A stretch of 64,000 nt of DNA from Prochlorococcus sp. AG-347-K20 (GTDB lineage: Bacteria; Cyanobacteriota; Cyanobacteriia; PCC-6307; Cyanobiaceae): assembly GCA_003281315.1 (NCBI GenBank), contig QCCH01000007.1:1-64000 (forward strand), read 5' to 3'. The position numbers and the translations under genes were made by a program. The notes below the pieces were generated by a model. That model saw only the letters and a list, made by a program, of their open reading frames with translations. It had not been told where the DNA came from and made no database searches. The first letter of the stretch is position 1. Each line of letters begins with the position of its first letter. Below, piece after piece: positions 37,909 to 47,508 of the stretch.

Positions 37909-39363
37909 TTGACAGCTGATAAATTAGATAAGATAAAATTTGGAACTGATGGGTGGAGAGGAATTATTGGATTTGATTTTAACTTATCAAATCTTTCAAG
38001 AGTTGTCGTTGCTGCATGCCAGGAGTTGCATTATCAATACTATAAAGAAGTAAATTCAAAGAAAATTATTATTGGATATGATCGTAGATTTATGGCTAGT
38101 GAATTTGCTAAGCAAATAGTACCTTTTGTAAGAGGATGTGGTTTCGAACCGATCTTATCTAATAGCTTTGTTACAACACCCTCTTGCAGTTTCTATGCCA
38201 AAGAAGTCGGTTGTCTAGGGGCGTTAGTAATTACAGCAAGTCATAATCCATATAATTGGCTAGGTCTGAAAATAAAGAGCTTTAATGGATGTTCTGTTGA
38301 TGAATCTTTTACAAGTGAAATTGAAAAAAGATTAATGCTTGGAAATTCAATTGAAAAAATAGATGGTGTTAATCAATTGGTAGATATTAAGAAATTTCAT
38401 TTAGATAGAATTAAATCCCTTTTTGATATTGACTTTATTTCTAATAGATTGAAAAAAATGAAATTGAGAATTTTTGTAGATTCTATGCATGGTTCAGCTG
38501 CAAATTGTATCGCTGAGATTTTTGCTCCTAATGATTTTGCAGTTATTTCAGAAATCAGGAAAGATGCTGATCCTTTTTTTGGAGGAAAACCTCCTGAACC
38601 CCTTTTAAATTATGTAGATGATCTAAATCAAACACTAATGAAAAATTCAACAAATGAAGTGAAAACTCTTGGAATTATATTTGATGGTGATGGTGACAGA
38701 ATTGCGGCAATTGATGAAAAAGGAAGATACTCTAGTACTCAAGATTTGTTCCCATACTTTATTAGCTATTTGGGCGAAATTAAAAATAATTCTTATCCAG
38801 TTTTAAAGACTGTTAGTGGTTCAGATATTATTAAAAATATATCAGAGAGTCAAAATAGAGATGTTTTTGAACTTCCAGTTGGCTTTAAATATATTGCTGA
38901 AAAAATGATTAAAGAGAAAATATTTATTGGAGGAGAGGAATCTGGGGGAGTTGGTTTTGGTGACTTTATGCCTGAAAGAGATGCTCTATATGCAGCGATG
39001 GTTTTATTAAATGGAATTGCTGAAAAATCTCAATATTTATATGAAACTTTAGATGAAATTCAAAAAGATTTTGGGCCAAGTTTTTATAAAAGAATTGATA
39101 TTAAATTTCCAAATCAGTCTGAAAAAAATAACGTAAAAAAATTTATAATAGATAATATTCCTGAGAATATTAATAATCACAAGTTAGAAAGTATCTCAAA
39201 GATTGATGGAATAAAGTTGAGAATTGATAAAAATTTTTGGCTTCTTTTTAGGTTTTCAGGAACGGAACCTCTTTTAAGGTTATATTGTGAAGCACCAAAA
39301 GAGTCTTATTTAGATGAGTTATTAGAGTGGGGTCAAGTATTTATAAATTTAGCAGGAAAATAA
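37909..39363 (+). CDS. Phosphoglucomutase/phosphomannomutase family enzyme
   Basis: A 484-residue alpha-D-phosphohexomutase. It begins IKFGTDGWRGIIGFDF and has the phosphoserine loop TASHNPYNWLGLK near residue 107. The metal loop is DGDGDRIAAID near residue 260, the sugar loop GGEESGGVGFG near residue 343, and the phosphate loop RFSGTEPLLRLY near residue 451. The pattern differs from GlmM at 5.1 kb and probably serves glucose-1-phosphate/glycogen or mannose metabolism. TTG at 37909 is the best start; no ATG is available near it. Confidence 0.9.
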   Translation: MTADKLDKIKFGTDGWRGIIGFDFNLSNLSRVVVAACQELHYQYYKEVNSKKIIIGYDRRFMASEFAKQIVPFVRGCGFEPILSNSFVTTPSCSFYAKEVGCLGALVITASHNPYNWLGLKIKSFNGCSVDESFTSEIEKRLMLGNSIEKIDGVNQLVDIKKFHLDRIKSLFDIDFISNRLKKMKLRIFVDSMHGSAANCIAEIFAPNDFAVISEIRKDADPFFGGKPPEPLLNYVDDLNQTLMKNSTNEVKTLGIIFDGDGDRIAAIDEKGRYSSTQDLFPYFISYLGEIKNNSYPVLKTVSGSDIIKNISESQNRDVFELPVGFKYIAEKMIKEKIFIGGEESGGVGFGDFMPERDALYAAMVLLNGIAEKSQYLYETLDEIQKDFGPSFYKRIDIKFPNQSEKNNVKKFIIDNIPENINNHKLESISKIDGIKLRIDKNFWLLFRFSGTEPLLRLYCEAPKESYLDELLEWGQVFINLAGK

Positions 39364-39365
39364 GG

Positions 39366-39941
39366 ATGAAAAATTTATATTTAGCGAGTAAGAATAAAGG
39401 TAAAATTGAAGAATATAAGAAATTGCTTGCTGGAGTTAGTTGTAAATTATTACTCCAGCCAGAATCATTAGAAGTTGAAGAGAATGGACTGACATTTAGA
39501 GATAATGCAATTAAAAAAGCGAGTGAAGTTTCGAGAAAAACAAATAATTTCTCCATAGCAGATGATTCAGGAATTTGTATTGAAGCACTAGATGGTAAGC
39601 CTGGCATTTACTCATCTAGATACGCAGAAAATGATCAGAAGAGAATTGAACGAGTTTTAAAAGAACTTGATGGAGTTCAAAATAGAAGTGCTTTCTTTAT
39701 TGCTAATATTTGTGTTTGTTCCCCAAATGGTGAAGTGATTATTGAATCTGAGGCAAAATGTCATGGCAGAATTATTTTCAACTCGAGAGGAAAAGGTGGT
39801 TTTGGGTATGACCCAATTTTTGAGGAGAGTTCTACCAGATTAACTTTTGCAGAAATGAATAATGACATTAAAGACAATTGTAGTCATAGAGGCAAAGCAT
39901 TAAAAAAAATTATTCCACATTTAATTGAAATTTTTTCTTAA
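39366..39941 (+). CDS. rdgB: XTP/dITP diphosphatase (RdgB/HAM1)
   Basis: Removes non-canonical purine nucleotides (ITP, XTP and deoxy forms) from the pool. Motifs include LYLASKNKGKIEEYKKLL at the start, ADDSGICIEALDGKPGIYSSRYA near residue 65 and the C-terminal KGGFGYDPIFEE...SHRGKAL. I chose the ATG at 39366, two bases after the upstream stop, because the family begins right there; a longer frame from 39327 overlaps the mutase gene and adds unconserved residues. 191 residues. It is coupled to the mutase gene. Confidence 0.93.
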   Translation: MKNLYLASKNKGKIEEYKKLLAGVSCKLLLQPESLEVEENGLTFRDNAIKKASEVSRKTNNFSIADDSGICIEALDGKPGIYSSRYAENDQKRIERVLKELDGVQNRSAFFIANICVCSPNGEVIIESEAKCHGRIIFNSRGKGGFGYDPIFEESSTRLTFAEMNNDIKDNCSHRGKALKKIIPHLIEIFS

Positions 39942-39951
39942 ATTCAATTAA
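39921..39951. terminator. Inverted repeat across two convergent stop codons
   Basis: A perfect 9-base repeat, TTAATTGAA / TTCAATTAA, with a 13-base T-rich loop spans the stop codons of rdgB (39941) and the carotenoid oxygenase gene (39944). It could serve as a two-way transcript end, though the stem is almost all A-T. Confidence 0.35.
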
Positions 39952-41428
39952 CCCAAGATCCATGAAGGCCATGAGGAATTGAAATAGGTAATTCATAAAC
40001 AGCTAATTCTTTTAGGTCTTTTGCGTCTAAAATCACTAAATCGCTTCCTCTTCTTTCCCCGTTCCATAGAAGTATAAATAAAAATCCCTCATCTTCTTTA
40101 GAAGAGTTTTCTGATGGAACCATAATTGGTTCACTTACAAATCCACTTGGACCTGCTGACCAATAAATCTCTTCTTTAGAAGTTAAATTTATTTTTTTTA
40201 TTGCTTGAAGTGGAGCATTCCCAAGCTTTTGAGATGTGGTTGCCATCCAACTAAAAGTTGCTGTTAATCCTAAATTTTTAGGATTAACGACAGCAAATTC
40301 ACAACATTGTTCACTTAAAGTTTCAAGTTCAATAGTTTTTTTCTTTAGATCGATAATTGATCTTTTCAGTTTTCCTTCTGGATATTTATTAAAATCAATA
40401 TCTCTAAAATTCTCGTCTGGACCAACTGATGGGAAATCATCATAAAAAATACTATCTAATACTATTTTGGAATCTTTTTCAAATGCATTTACATGATGAA
40501 AAACGAATCCTTCTGGAGCATCTATTGTTAACGGTGGCTGACCTCTAAATAATCCACTTTCTCTGGGGATGATAAAAAACTTTGCCTTTTTATTTGGATT
40601 TGACTTTAGACATTGTGCTGCTCCTCTTTGACCCATTACAAATGGAAGAGGATTGAAATCAATAGCATTTTGTAAGAATATTGCCCAATTAGTTGTAATT
40701 GCGAAATCATGAAGGAAAGCGAAGCCATTAAAGGTATCCTTTCTGTCAAAAATGAGCTCTCCAGAATTTGAACCAGCATTACTAAATTCCATTAATCTAA
40801 TGGTACTATTTGGCCCGGTTTGTACTCCAAAAGTGACTAAAAGTTCTGAAGATGCATTTGAGTTTAAGTCAGTTTTGGGATGGGCACTGAATGCTTCGTT
40901 AGGCTTGAGTACCCCTTTTAATGTTGTTAAACCAATAGTGTCAAGACTATCAGGATCCATTGCATGTGGACCTGCTGCTTCCCATAATGCGAGAATTTTA
41001 TCTCCTAATTTAACGACATGAGTATTAGCGATATTCTTGAATTTTAGATCTAATGCATTATTTAAAATTCCTCCATTTTTTTGTGTTCCAAAAACACCTC
41101 TATAAATAAATTTATTAATTTTTTCTTCTTCCAAATACCCTTTAGTTTTAACAAATCTATTTGTTAAGAATGGCTGACCATTTTCGAATTTAATGGATGT
41201 TATCATTCCATCACCATCAAATGGATGATGAACCCATTGTCCGCCTCTCTCTAATATTCCTGGTCCATTTCTTAATAATGTTCCATTTAGATTTTTAATA
41301 TTATTACCTTTGCTAATTTTTAAAGGCTCTTGAGTAAGCTCCTTTTCTACATTTTGATAAGCACTTGACCAATCTTCTTTATTAAAAATTTTAAATTTAT
41401 CAATTTTTTTATCTTGTAAATTAGTCAC
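39944..41428 (-). CDS. Carotenoid cleavage oxygenase
   Basis: A 494-residue non-heme iron dioxygenase of the RPE65/apocarotenoid oxygenase family. All four iron-binding histidines are in family context: SAHPKTD (His183), LHDFAIT, FHHVNAF and the C-terminal HGLHGSW. NGTLLRNGPG near residue 48 is the usual N-terminal motif. The enzyme cleaves carotenoids or apocarotenals to aldehydes such as retinal; the actual substrate is unknown. It is downstream of hisB on the same strand after a 72-base gap. Confidence 0.93.
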   Translation of the reverse strand: MTNLQDKKIDKFKIFNKEDWSSAYQNVEKELTQEPLKISKGNNIKNLNGTLLRNGPGILERGGQWVHHPFDGDGMITSIKFENGQPFLTNRFVKTKGYLEEEKINKFIYRGVFGTQKNGGILNNALDLKFKNIANTHVVKLGDKILALWEAAGPHAMDPDSLDTIGLTTLKGVLKPNEAFSAHPKTDLNSNASSELLVTFGVQTGPNSTIRLMEFSNAGSNSGELIFDRKDTFNGFAFLHDFAITTNWAIFLQNAIDFNPLPFVMGQRGAAQCLKSNPNKKAKFFIIPRESGLFRGQPPLTIDAPEGFVFHHVNAFEKDSKIVLDSIFYDDFPSVGPDENFRDIDFNKYPEGKLKRSIIDLKKKTIELETLSEQCCEFAVVNPKNLGLTATFSWMATTSQKLGNAPLQAIKKINLTSKEEIYWSAGPSGFVSEPIMVPSENSSKEDEGFLFILLWNGERRGSDLVILDAKDLKELAVYELPISIPHGLHGSWVN

Positions 41429-41500
41429 AACAAAGTAATCACTTCATCTATCTTCGCCAAAAATCAACTGAATTGTGGCTGTTTTGAAAAAATTCCTATT

Positions 41501-42106
41501 TTATTGTTTTTCTAACATTCCTTTACTGCTTGGAATTGAATCAGATCTTCTTGGATCTATTTCGGTAGCCATTCTCATTGCTCTTGAAAAAGCTTTAAAG
41601 CACGCCTCAACTATGTGATGTGAATTACTGCCTCGTATTTGATTAATATGCAGAGTAATACCGCTGTTGTTTACAAAGGCAATAAAAAACTCCCTTACTA
41701 GTTCAGTATCATAATTTCCTATTCTAGGGGCTTTTAATTGAAGATCATAAGATAGATGCGGTCTTCCAGAGCAGTCTAAAGTGACTTGAACTAATGCTTC
41801 ATCTAATGGGGCAAAGAAATGTCCAAATCTGCTTATTCCTTTTCTTTCTCCCAAGGCTTTTGAAAATGCTTTGCCTAATGCGATTCCTACATCTTCATTT
41901 GTATGGTGATCATCAATATGGGTATCTCCAATTGCTTTTATTTTTAAATCGAACAAACCATGACTGGATATTTGATGAAGCATATGATCTAAGAATGGTA
42001 TCCCGGTATCAATCTCTGAAATTCCATTTCCATCTAAGTTTATAAATACAGAAATATCTGTTTCATTCGTTTTTCTTTTTATTTCAGATTGCCTTAGAGA
42101 TGACAT
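41501..42106 (-). CDS. hisB: Imidazoleglycerol-phosphate dehydratase
   Basis: Sixth step of histidine biosynthesis. A 201-residue single-function enzyme (no phosphatase domain), with metal-binding histidine motifs [14 protein letters not shown] and [14 protein letters not shown] near residues 38-78. [20 protein letters not shown] follows near residue 160. Downstream of fabI by 20 bases on the same strand, so probably co-transcribed despite the unrelated pathway. Confidence 0.96.
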   Translation of the reverse strand: MSSLRQSEIKRKTNETDISVFINLDGNGISEIDTGIPFLDHMLHQISSHGLFDLKIKAIGDTHIDDHHTNEDVGIALGKAFSKALGERKGISRFGHFFAPLDEALVQVTLDCSGRPHLSYDLQLKAPRIGNYDTELVREFFIAFVNNSGITLHINQIRGSNSHHIVEACFKAFSRAMRMATEIDPRRSDSIPSSKGMLEKQ

Positions 42107-42126
42107 TTTTATGCAAAAAACTTAGT

Positions 42127-42909
42127 TTACATTCCATTAATGCAGTAACCCGCATCAACATAAATTGTTTGGCCTGAAATGCCGCTAGAGAGATCACTTA
42201 ATAAAAAAGCAGCTGTATTGCCTACTTCTGTTTGAGTGACTGTTCTGCGTAAAGGAGCCTTTTCTTCAACATTGTGAATCATATCTAAAATGCCACCTAT
42301 AGCAGAACTAGCAAGTGTTCTTATAGGCCCAGCACTTATTGCGTTAACTCTGACTTGTTTTTCGGGACCAAGTTCTGCAGAAAGATATCTTACTGAAGCT
42401 TCTAAAGCTGCTTTAGCAACTCCCATCACGTTATAGTTAGGAATCGCCCTCTCTGATCCTAAATAAGTTAATGAGACAACTCCAGCACCATCACTAAAAA
42501 GTGGTTTTGCTGCTTTACACAAAGGTGCTAACGAATACGCACTTATATTAAGAGCCCTATCAAAACCCTCTGAAGTGGTAGCACTATAATCTCCAATCAA
42601 TTCATCACGTCCTGCAAATGCTAGGCAGTGAACTAATCCGTCAATTTGCCCCCAATTGTCTTTTATATTTTTAAATATTTCTTCAATTTGAGCTGGATTT
42701 TGAACATCAAGAGGCAAAAATAATGATGGGTTTAAAGGTTCAGTTAGTTCTCTAACTTTAGATTCGAATCTTCCCTTATCATCAGGCAAATATGTGATTC
42801 CAAGTTCTGCACCAGCTTTTGAAAGTTGTTGAGCGATACCCCATGCTATAGAACGATTGTTGGCAATTCCCGTAACAAGAATTTTTTTGCCAGTTAGATT
42901 TAGAAGCAT
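42127..42909 (-). CDS. fabI: Enoyl-[acyl-carrier-protein] reductase (NADH)
   Basis: Last step of the fatty-acid elongation cycle. The 260-residue SDR protein has the divergent FabI cofactor motif GIANNRSIAWGIAQQLSKAG near residue 15 and the Tyr-x6-Lys catalytic pair in YNVMGVAKAALEASVRYL near residue 155. VNAISAGPIRTLA follows. Length is standard. First gene of the leftward fabI-hisB pair. Confidence 0.96.
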   Translation of the reverse strand: MLLNLTGKKILVTGIANNRSIAWGIAQQLSKAGAELGITYLPDDKGRFESKVRELTEPLNPSLFLPLDVQNPAQIEEIFKNIKDNWGQIDGLVHCLAFAGRDELIGDYSATTSEGFDRALNISAYSLAPLCKAAKPLFSDGAGVVSLTYLGSERAIPNYNVMGVAKAALEASVRYLSAELGPEKQVRVNAISAGPIRTLASSAIGGILDMIHNVEEKAPLRRTVTQTEVGNTAAFLLSDLSSGISGQTIYVDAGYCINGM

Positions 42910-42944
42910 TTTGTTTATTATTTCTATTATTCTCCTATATAAAA

Positions 42945-42958
42945 GTACCTATCTTTAC
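42945..42958. promoter_or_regulatory. GTA-N8-TAC motif between fabI and a thioredoxin-like gene
   Basis: GTACCTATCTTTAC fits the NtcA core consensus. TAATTT at 42980-42985 would serve as a -10 for the rightward gene, 21 bases past the site, and TAATAA (minus strand, 42920-42915) for fabI. A six-base core occurs by chance every few kilobases in DNA this AT-rich, so support is weak. Confidence 0.25.
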
Positions 42959-43014
42959 GGATTACTGCAAAATATACAATAATTTTCAAATATCAAAGAA
43001 TTTTTAACTGGATC

Positions 43015-43608
43015 ATGGTAAGAACAAATTCTATGGTTTTGGAATTAGGTTTTCAATTACCGAATTTCGAAATGTTAAATGCTAATTCCTCAAAACATGA
43101 ATATTTTAATTCTCATAATCTAGATAATCGGCATTTACTTTTAATGTTTATTTGTGCCCATTGCCCATTTGTTAAATATATTGAGAATCAAATTTTCACC
43201 TTAAGTAAAGAAATTGAAAATACAGTTCAAACAGTTGCAATTTCTAGTAATGATATTGTCACTTATCCTTCAGATTCTCCTAAAAATTTGAGATTGCAGG
43301 CACAAATACAGGGATGGAGTTTTCCTTATCTATACGATGAAAATCAAAATTTTGCTAAGGGATTAAAAGCGGCTTGCACTCCAGATTTTTATCTTTTTTC
43401 AAATGAAGGAGATGGTAATTTTTTATTGTATTATCATGGCCAATTAGACGATAGTAGACCAGGTAATAATATCCCTCTATCTGGAAAAGATTTGCGCTCT
43501 GCTATAAAAGATTTGAATCAAGATAATTCTTATCCTTCAAATCAGATTCCTTCTTTAGGTTGCAATATAAAATGGACTCCTGGTAAAGAACCAAGTTGGT
43601 TTAAATGA
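43015..43608 (+). CDS. Thioredoxin-fold (AhpC/peroxiredoxin-like) protein
   Basis: A 197-residue protein of the thioredoxin/AhpC-TSA superfamily. The redox motif is ICAHCPFVKY (Cys47, Cys50), followed by a helix and VQTVAISSNDIVTYPSDSPKNL. The peroxiredoxin-like segment AACTPDFYLF contains the cis-Pro and an extra Cys. It has no signal or membrane segment, so it is cytoplasmic. The exact substrate (peroxide or protein thiols) is not evident. Confidence 0.82.
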   Translation: MVRTNSMVLELGFQLPNFEMLNANSSKHEYFNSHNLDNRHLLLMFICAHCPFVKYIENQIFTLSKEIENTVQTVAISSNDIVTYPSDSPKNLRLQAQIQGWSFPYLYDENQNFAKGLKAACTPDFYLFSNEGDGNFLLYYHGQLDDSRPGNNIPLSGKDLRSAIKDLNQDNSYPSNQIPSLGCNIKWTPGKEPSWFK

Positions 43609-43661
43609 ATTAAAAATTTTTTTTACCCATAGAATTATGGTTTAGGGTTAATATATTTACT

Positions 43662-44867
43662 ATGCAAATACCTCCATTTACTTTAAATAGGCAGTACCAC
43701 GAAATTGGCTCAGAAATTGAGAGTGAGGTTTTTAAAGTTTTAAAAGGGGGCCAGTATATTGGAGGACAAGAAATTGCCAAGTTTGAGGAGAGTTTTTCAA
43801 ATCTGATTGGTGTTGAAAATACTATTGGATGTAATAGTGGAACTGATGCTTTAGTATTAGCTTTGCGCGCATTAGATATTGGTGTGGGTGATGAAGTTAT
43901 TACCTCATCTTTTAGCTTTTTTGCAACTGCAGAGGCTATTAGTGCAGTTGGTGCTAATCCTGTTTTGGTAGATATAGATCCAGAAACTTATCTCATTAAT
44001 ACTGAACTAATAGAACAAGAAATAAATTCTAATACCAAGGCAATTATGCCAGTTCATCTATTTGGTAATGCAATTAATATGACCTTAATAAAATCTTTGG
44101 CCAAGAAATATGACTTAAAAGTAATCGAAGATTGTGCTCAGGCAACATGCACAATGTGGGAAAATTCCAAAGTTGGCAGTATCGGTGATATAGGCTGTTT
44201 TAGCTTTTTCCCTACTAAAAATTTAGGAGCTGCTGGAGACGGTGGAGCAGTAACAACTTCAGATCAGAAGATTGCAAAAAAAATTAGAGAACTGGCTGTT
44301 CATGGCAGCCCAATAAGATATCATCATACCCAAATTGGATATAACAGCAGACTTGATACCATTCAAGCTGCCATATTAAACATTAAAATTAAATATATTT
44401 CTAAGTGGATTAATAATCGCCAAAAAATTGCTAACAATTACCTTGATTTATTAGAAAAAAATCCATATATTAGTTTTCCAAAAATTAGCTCTGATTCAAT
44501 TTCCCATTCTTGGAATCAATTTGTCATCAAATTAAGAAACGATAAATATTTTTTAAATGAAGATTTTTCAAATTTATTTGATACTGATTGCAAAAAATAC
44601 TGTTCCTTAAGGAATTTGGTAAAACAACAACTTTTTGAAAAAGGTATTAATTCAATTATTTATTATCCAATTCCAATACACGCACAAATAGCTTACAAAA
44701 ATACAAATTTTTCTAGAACAAAACTCATTAATACAGAGAGAATTTGTACAGAAGTTCTTAGTCTTCCAATGTTTCCTGAAATTTCTTATGAAGAGCAAGT
44801 TTATGTAGCAGAAAATTTAAATAAAGTTTTAAAGAATTGTATAGAGGAAATTCAAATTTCAGCATAA
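43662..44867 (+). CDS. DegT/DnrJ/EryC1/StrS family PLP aminotransferase
   Basis: A 401-residue sugar aminotransferase-type protein. The family motifs are GGQYIGGQEIAKFEESF, CNSGTDALVLALRAL, and the Schiff-base lysine in FSFFPTKNLGAAGDGGAV near residue 185. Partners in the active site include HGSPIRYHHTQIGYNSRLD. Such enzymes amino-modify nucleotide-linked keto-sugars for surface polysaccharides. No other sugar-modification genes are adjacent, so the pathway is unclear. Its end overlaps the convergent photolyase gene by 16 bases. Confidence 0.9.
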   Translation: MQIPPFTLNRQYHEIGSEIESEVFKVLKGGQYIGGQEIAKFEESFSNLIGVENTIGCNSGTDALVLALRALDIGVGDEVITSSFSFFATAEAISAVGANPVLVDIDPETYLINTELIEQEINSNTKAIMPVHLFGNAINMTLIKSLAKKYDLKVIEDCAQATCTMWENSKVGSIGDIGCFSFFPTKNLGAAGDGGAVTTSDQKIAKKIRELAVHGSPIRYHHTQIGYNSRLDTIQAAILNIKIKYISKWINNRQKIANNYLDLLEKNPYISFPKISSDSISHSWNQFVIKLRNDKYFLNEDFSNLFDTDCKKYCSLRNLVKQQLFEKGINSIIYYPIPIHAQIAYKNTNFSRTKLINTERICTEVLSLPMFPEISYEEQVYVAENLNKVLKNCIEEIQISA

Positions 44868-46285
44868 AGTGATTTAAATAATCTTTGTTGTAAGTTGTGA
44901 TTGACAATAGGGCTTGAATAATTATTTTTTTCTAAATTAGATATCTCCCCATTTAATAATTCTGAATTAGACACTTTAGATAATTCAGGAATCCAATATT
45001 TTATATATTCGCAAATTGGATCAAATTTTTTTGCTTGGGTATATGGATTAAAAATTCTAAGTGGTTTTGGATCCATACCGCTACTGGCGCTCCACTGCCA
45101 TCCCCCATTATTTGCAGCTAAGTCTCCATCAACCAAAGTCTCCATAAATTTTTTCTCGCCCATTTGCCAATTGCATATAAGATCTTTTACCAGAAATGAA
45201 GCGACTATCATCCTACATCTGTTATGCATCCAGCCAGTACTATTTAGTTGACGCATTGCAGCATCAACTATAGGTACTCCGGTCTCTCCGTTGCTCCAAT
45301 GCTGAAACCATTCATTATTGTTTTGCCATGGAAAGTGATCCCATTTTTTTCTATATGGACCTTTCTCTAGCTCTGGGAAATGGAATAAGCAATGTTGATA
45401 AAATTCACGCCAAATAAGTTCTTTTTGCCAAGTTTCAATTGATAGATAATTTCCTTGATTTTCCAAATCTGAATTTAAATTTAATGTTGCGTTCCAAACT
45501 TTTCTAATGCTGATGGTGCCGAATCTGAGAGATGCACTTAGAAAAGATGTCCCATTATGGGAAGGAAAATCTCGTGAAGAATTATAAGAATATATTTTTT
45601 TTTCGTTAATGAAGTTTTCTAATAATGTTTCTGCAGCATTCTCTCCTGGTCTACATGGACAAATATTCGAACCAGGAAATTTGATATTTCTGATAAATTT
45701 CTCTAGAACCGAATCAGATGAATTTATTGTCTTATCTTGGAGTTTATTATCTATATCTTTAAACTGGAAACTAACTTTATCTTGTTCATATGAACCTAAT
45801 AAATTTATTTTTGATTTAAGGTTTTTATAAAAAGGTCCATAAACTGAATAAGGATTATTATTCCCTGAAAATATTTTTAAAGGTTCTACTAATAAGTGAT
45901 CCCAAGTTTCAATAACTTGAATATTTTGTTCTTTTAAATTTTTTTTTATTTGTAAATCGCGATTAATCTCATAAGGTTCAATTGATCTATTCCAAACAAC
46001 AAATTTAGCATCTATTTTCTTTGCTAATTTAGGAATTATTAATACGGGATCTCCTTCTCCCACAACTAATCTACTACCCATTTTTTTCCAATTATTTCCT
46101 AATTCTTGTAGTGAATTACCTAGAAACCAAGCTCTTGAACTTGCATTGAAATCGTGTGAGTAATTTTTATCAAATATATAAGTTGAAGTAATAGCATTTG
46201 ATAATGAAAATGCTTTGATTAAAGCTTGATTATCAAATATTCTTAAATCCTTTCTTTGCCAAAAAAGTATTCTAGGTTTATTCAT
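44852..46285 (-). CDS. phrB: Deoxyribodipyrimidine photolyase (class I)
   Basis: A 477-residue FAD flavoprotein that uses light to repair UV dimers in DNA. The N-terminal antenna-binding Rossmann domain begins ILFWQRKDLRIFDNQAL. The C-terminal FAD domain has WQKELIWREFYQH, AAMRQLNSTGWMHNRCRMIVASFL and LAANNGGWQWSASSG, with tryptophans of the electron-transfer chain. It could in principle be a related cryptochrome, but the motif set favours CPD photolyase. Its start overlaps the NUDIX stop by four bases. Confidence 0.92.
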   Translation of the reverse strand: MNKPRILFWQRKDLRIFDNQALIKAFSLSNAITSTYIFDKNYSHDFNASSRAWFLGNSLQELGNNWKKMGSRLVVGEGDPVLIIPKLAKKIDAKFVVWNRSIEPYEINRDLQIKKNLKEQNIQVIETWDHLLVEPLKIFSGNNNPYSVYGPFYKNLKSKINLLGSYEQDKVSFQFKDIDNKLQDKTINSSDSVLEKFIRNIKFPGSNICPCRPGENAAETLLENFINEKKIYSYNSSRDFPSHNGTSFLSASLRFGTISIRKVWNATLNLNSDLENQGNYLSIETWQKELIWREFYQHCLFHFPELEKGPYRKKWDHFPWQNNNEWFQHWSNGETGVPIVDAAMRQLNSTGWMHNRCRMIVASFLVKDLICNWQMGEKKFMETLVDGDLAANNGGWQWSASSGMDPKPLRIFNPYTQAKKFDPICEYIKYWIPELSKVSNSELLNGEISNLEKNNYSSPIVNHNLQQRLFKSLYAEI

Positions 46286-46845
46286 GATTTATCTAAAAAT
46301 TGTTTAGCTCTAAACCAAGCTGTCACCGTTTTTGCGTCAAGAATTTCATCCCCACTAGAAATAAGATTATCTATTTCATCTGGATCTAAAATTAATACTT
46401 CTATATCTTCATCTAAATCTCCTTTAACCTCGGAATTGAGTTTGTTTAAATCTCGGGCTAAAAATAAATAAATTTCTTCATCTGCATAACCAGGAGCAGG
46501 GACAAGAGTTCCTAGTTCATCCCATTTGTTTGCACTGAATCCAGTCTCTTCTTGTATTTCTCTTTGAATTGAATTAATAGGTGTTTCACCTATTTCTAAT
46601 GTACCTGCTGGAAATTCTAATAAATATCTTGAAACAGCAAATCTATATTGCCGAAGAATGATAACTTTACTGTCTTTTGTAATAGGTACCGCTAATGCTG
46701 CCCCAGGATGCTTAATGTATCCATATTCACCTTCATATCCATTTGGAAGCTCAATTCTATTTATTTCGAAACTAAATTTTTTTGACTTTAACTCAGATAT
46801 TTTTTCTTTAAAAATTGATCTTCTTATAAGGTTTTTATTGCCCAT
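46282..46845 (-). CDS. NUDIX hydrolase
   Basis: A 187-residue protein with the complete NUDIX box (GTLEIGETPINSIQREIQEETGF, residues ~92-114) and the ADP-ribose-pyrophosphatase-like context GYIKHPGAALAVPITKDSKVIILRQYR and PAPGYADEEIYLFLA. It probably hydrolyses ADP-ribose or a related nucleotide sugar. Sits between folK and the photolyase gene on the minus strand, coupled to the latter by a 4-base overlap. Confidence 0.9.
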   Translation of the reverse strand: MGNKNLIRRSIFKEKISELKSKKFSFEINRIELPNGYEGEYGYIKHPGAALAVPITKDSKVIILRQYRFAVSRYLLEFPAGTLEIGETPINSIQREIQEETGFSANKWDELGTLVPAPGYADEEIYLFLARDLNKLNSEVKGDLDEDIEVLILDPDEIDNLISSGDEILDAKTVTAWFRAKQFLDKS

Positions 46846-46896
46846 AATTTTTAAATAAAAATAGCCTAACAGTTATTTTTTGGTTTTGTAAATCAT

Positions 46897-47472
46897 TTAT
46901 ATTGACCATTTTGGGGAATCAAACTTTGTGATTTTTTGGCTTCTACTTAAGATTTCAGATAGTGGGGTAATAACAAAGTTACGATTCATGAATCTAGGGT
47001 GAGGTAATGCTAATTCCTCGTCAACCGTATGAAAATCTTCCCACCAAAGAATATCTAAATCGAGACATCTTGATAGCCATTTCTTGCCCTTTGGCGTCTC
47101 TTCACGTCCGAAAAATCTCTCTAACTTTTTTAGCTCTTTTAGAAGTGATTTAGCTTTTTTATTTGATGGTTGTGGAAAAGAATTACTTTTTATAAGTAAT
47201 AGAGTATTTAAATAATTTGGCTGCTCATTTTCAACACCATGGGGTAATGTCTCATAAATTGAAGACCAAAAAAAGTTTGCATGAAATTTGCTTTTCTCTT
47301 CTTTTTTTTCATTGGAACTATCTCCCCACTCATTTATTATTTCCTCTATTTTTGGTTTGCACATTAATAGTGACTCAAGAGGGCTTCCGAATTTACTATC
47401 AATATTTGCTCCGAGGGATATACATAGTCCATTTTTGATATTAAGATTTGATAATTCCACTACAAAAAACAA
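46897..47472 (-). CDS. folK: 6-hydroxymethyl-dihydropterin pyrophosphokinase
   Basis: Activates the pterin with ATP ahead of dihydropteroate synthase in folate synthesis. The 191-residue protein has [14 protein letters not shown] near the start and the diagnostic catalytic segment [13 protein letters not shown]...[21 protein letters not shown] near residues 140-180. Slightly longer than E. coli FolK because of an internal Lys/Glu-rich insert (~52-64). Divergent from chlD with 36 bases between start codons. Confidence 0.93.
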   Translation of the reverse strand: MFFVVELSNLNIKNGLCISLGANIDSKFGSPLESLLMCKPKIEEIINEWGDSSNEKKEEKSKFHANFFWSSIYETLPHGVENEQPNYLNTLLLIKSNSFPQPSNKKAKSLLKELKKLERFFGREETPKGKKWLSRCLDLDILWWEDFHTVDEELALPHPRFMNRNFVITPLSEILSRSQKITKFDSPKWSI

Positions 47473-47508
47473 AGTTATTGGATAAATTCTATATCAGGCA
47501 TTTTTAAA

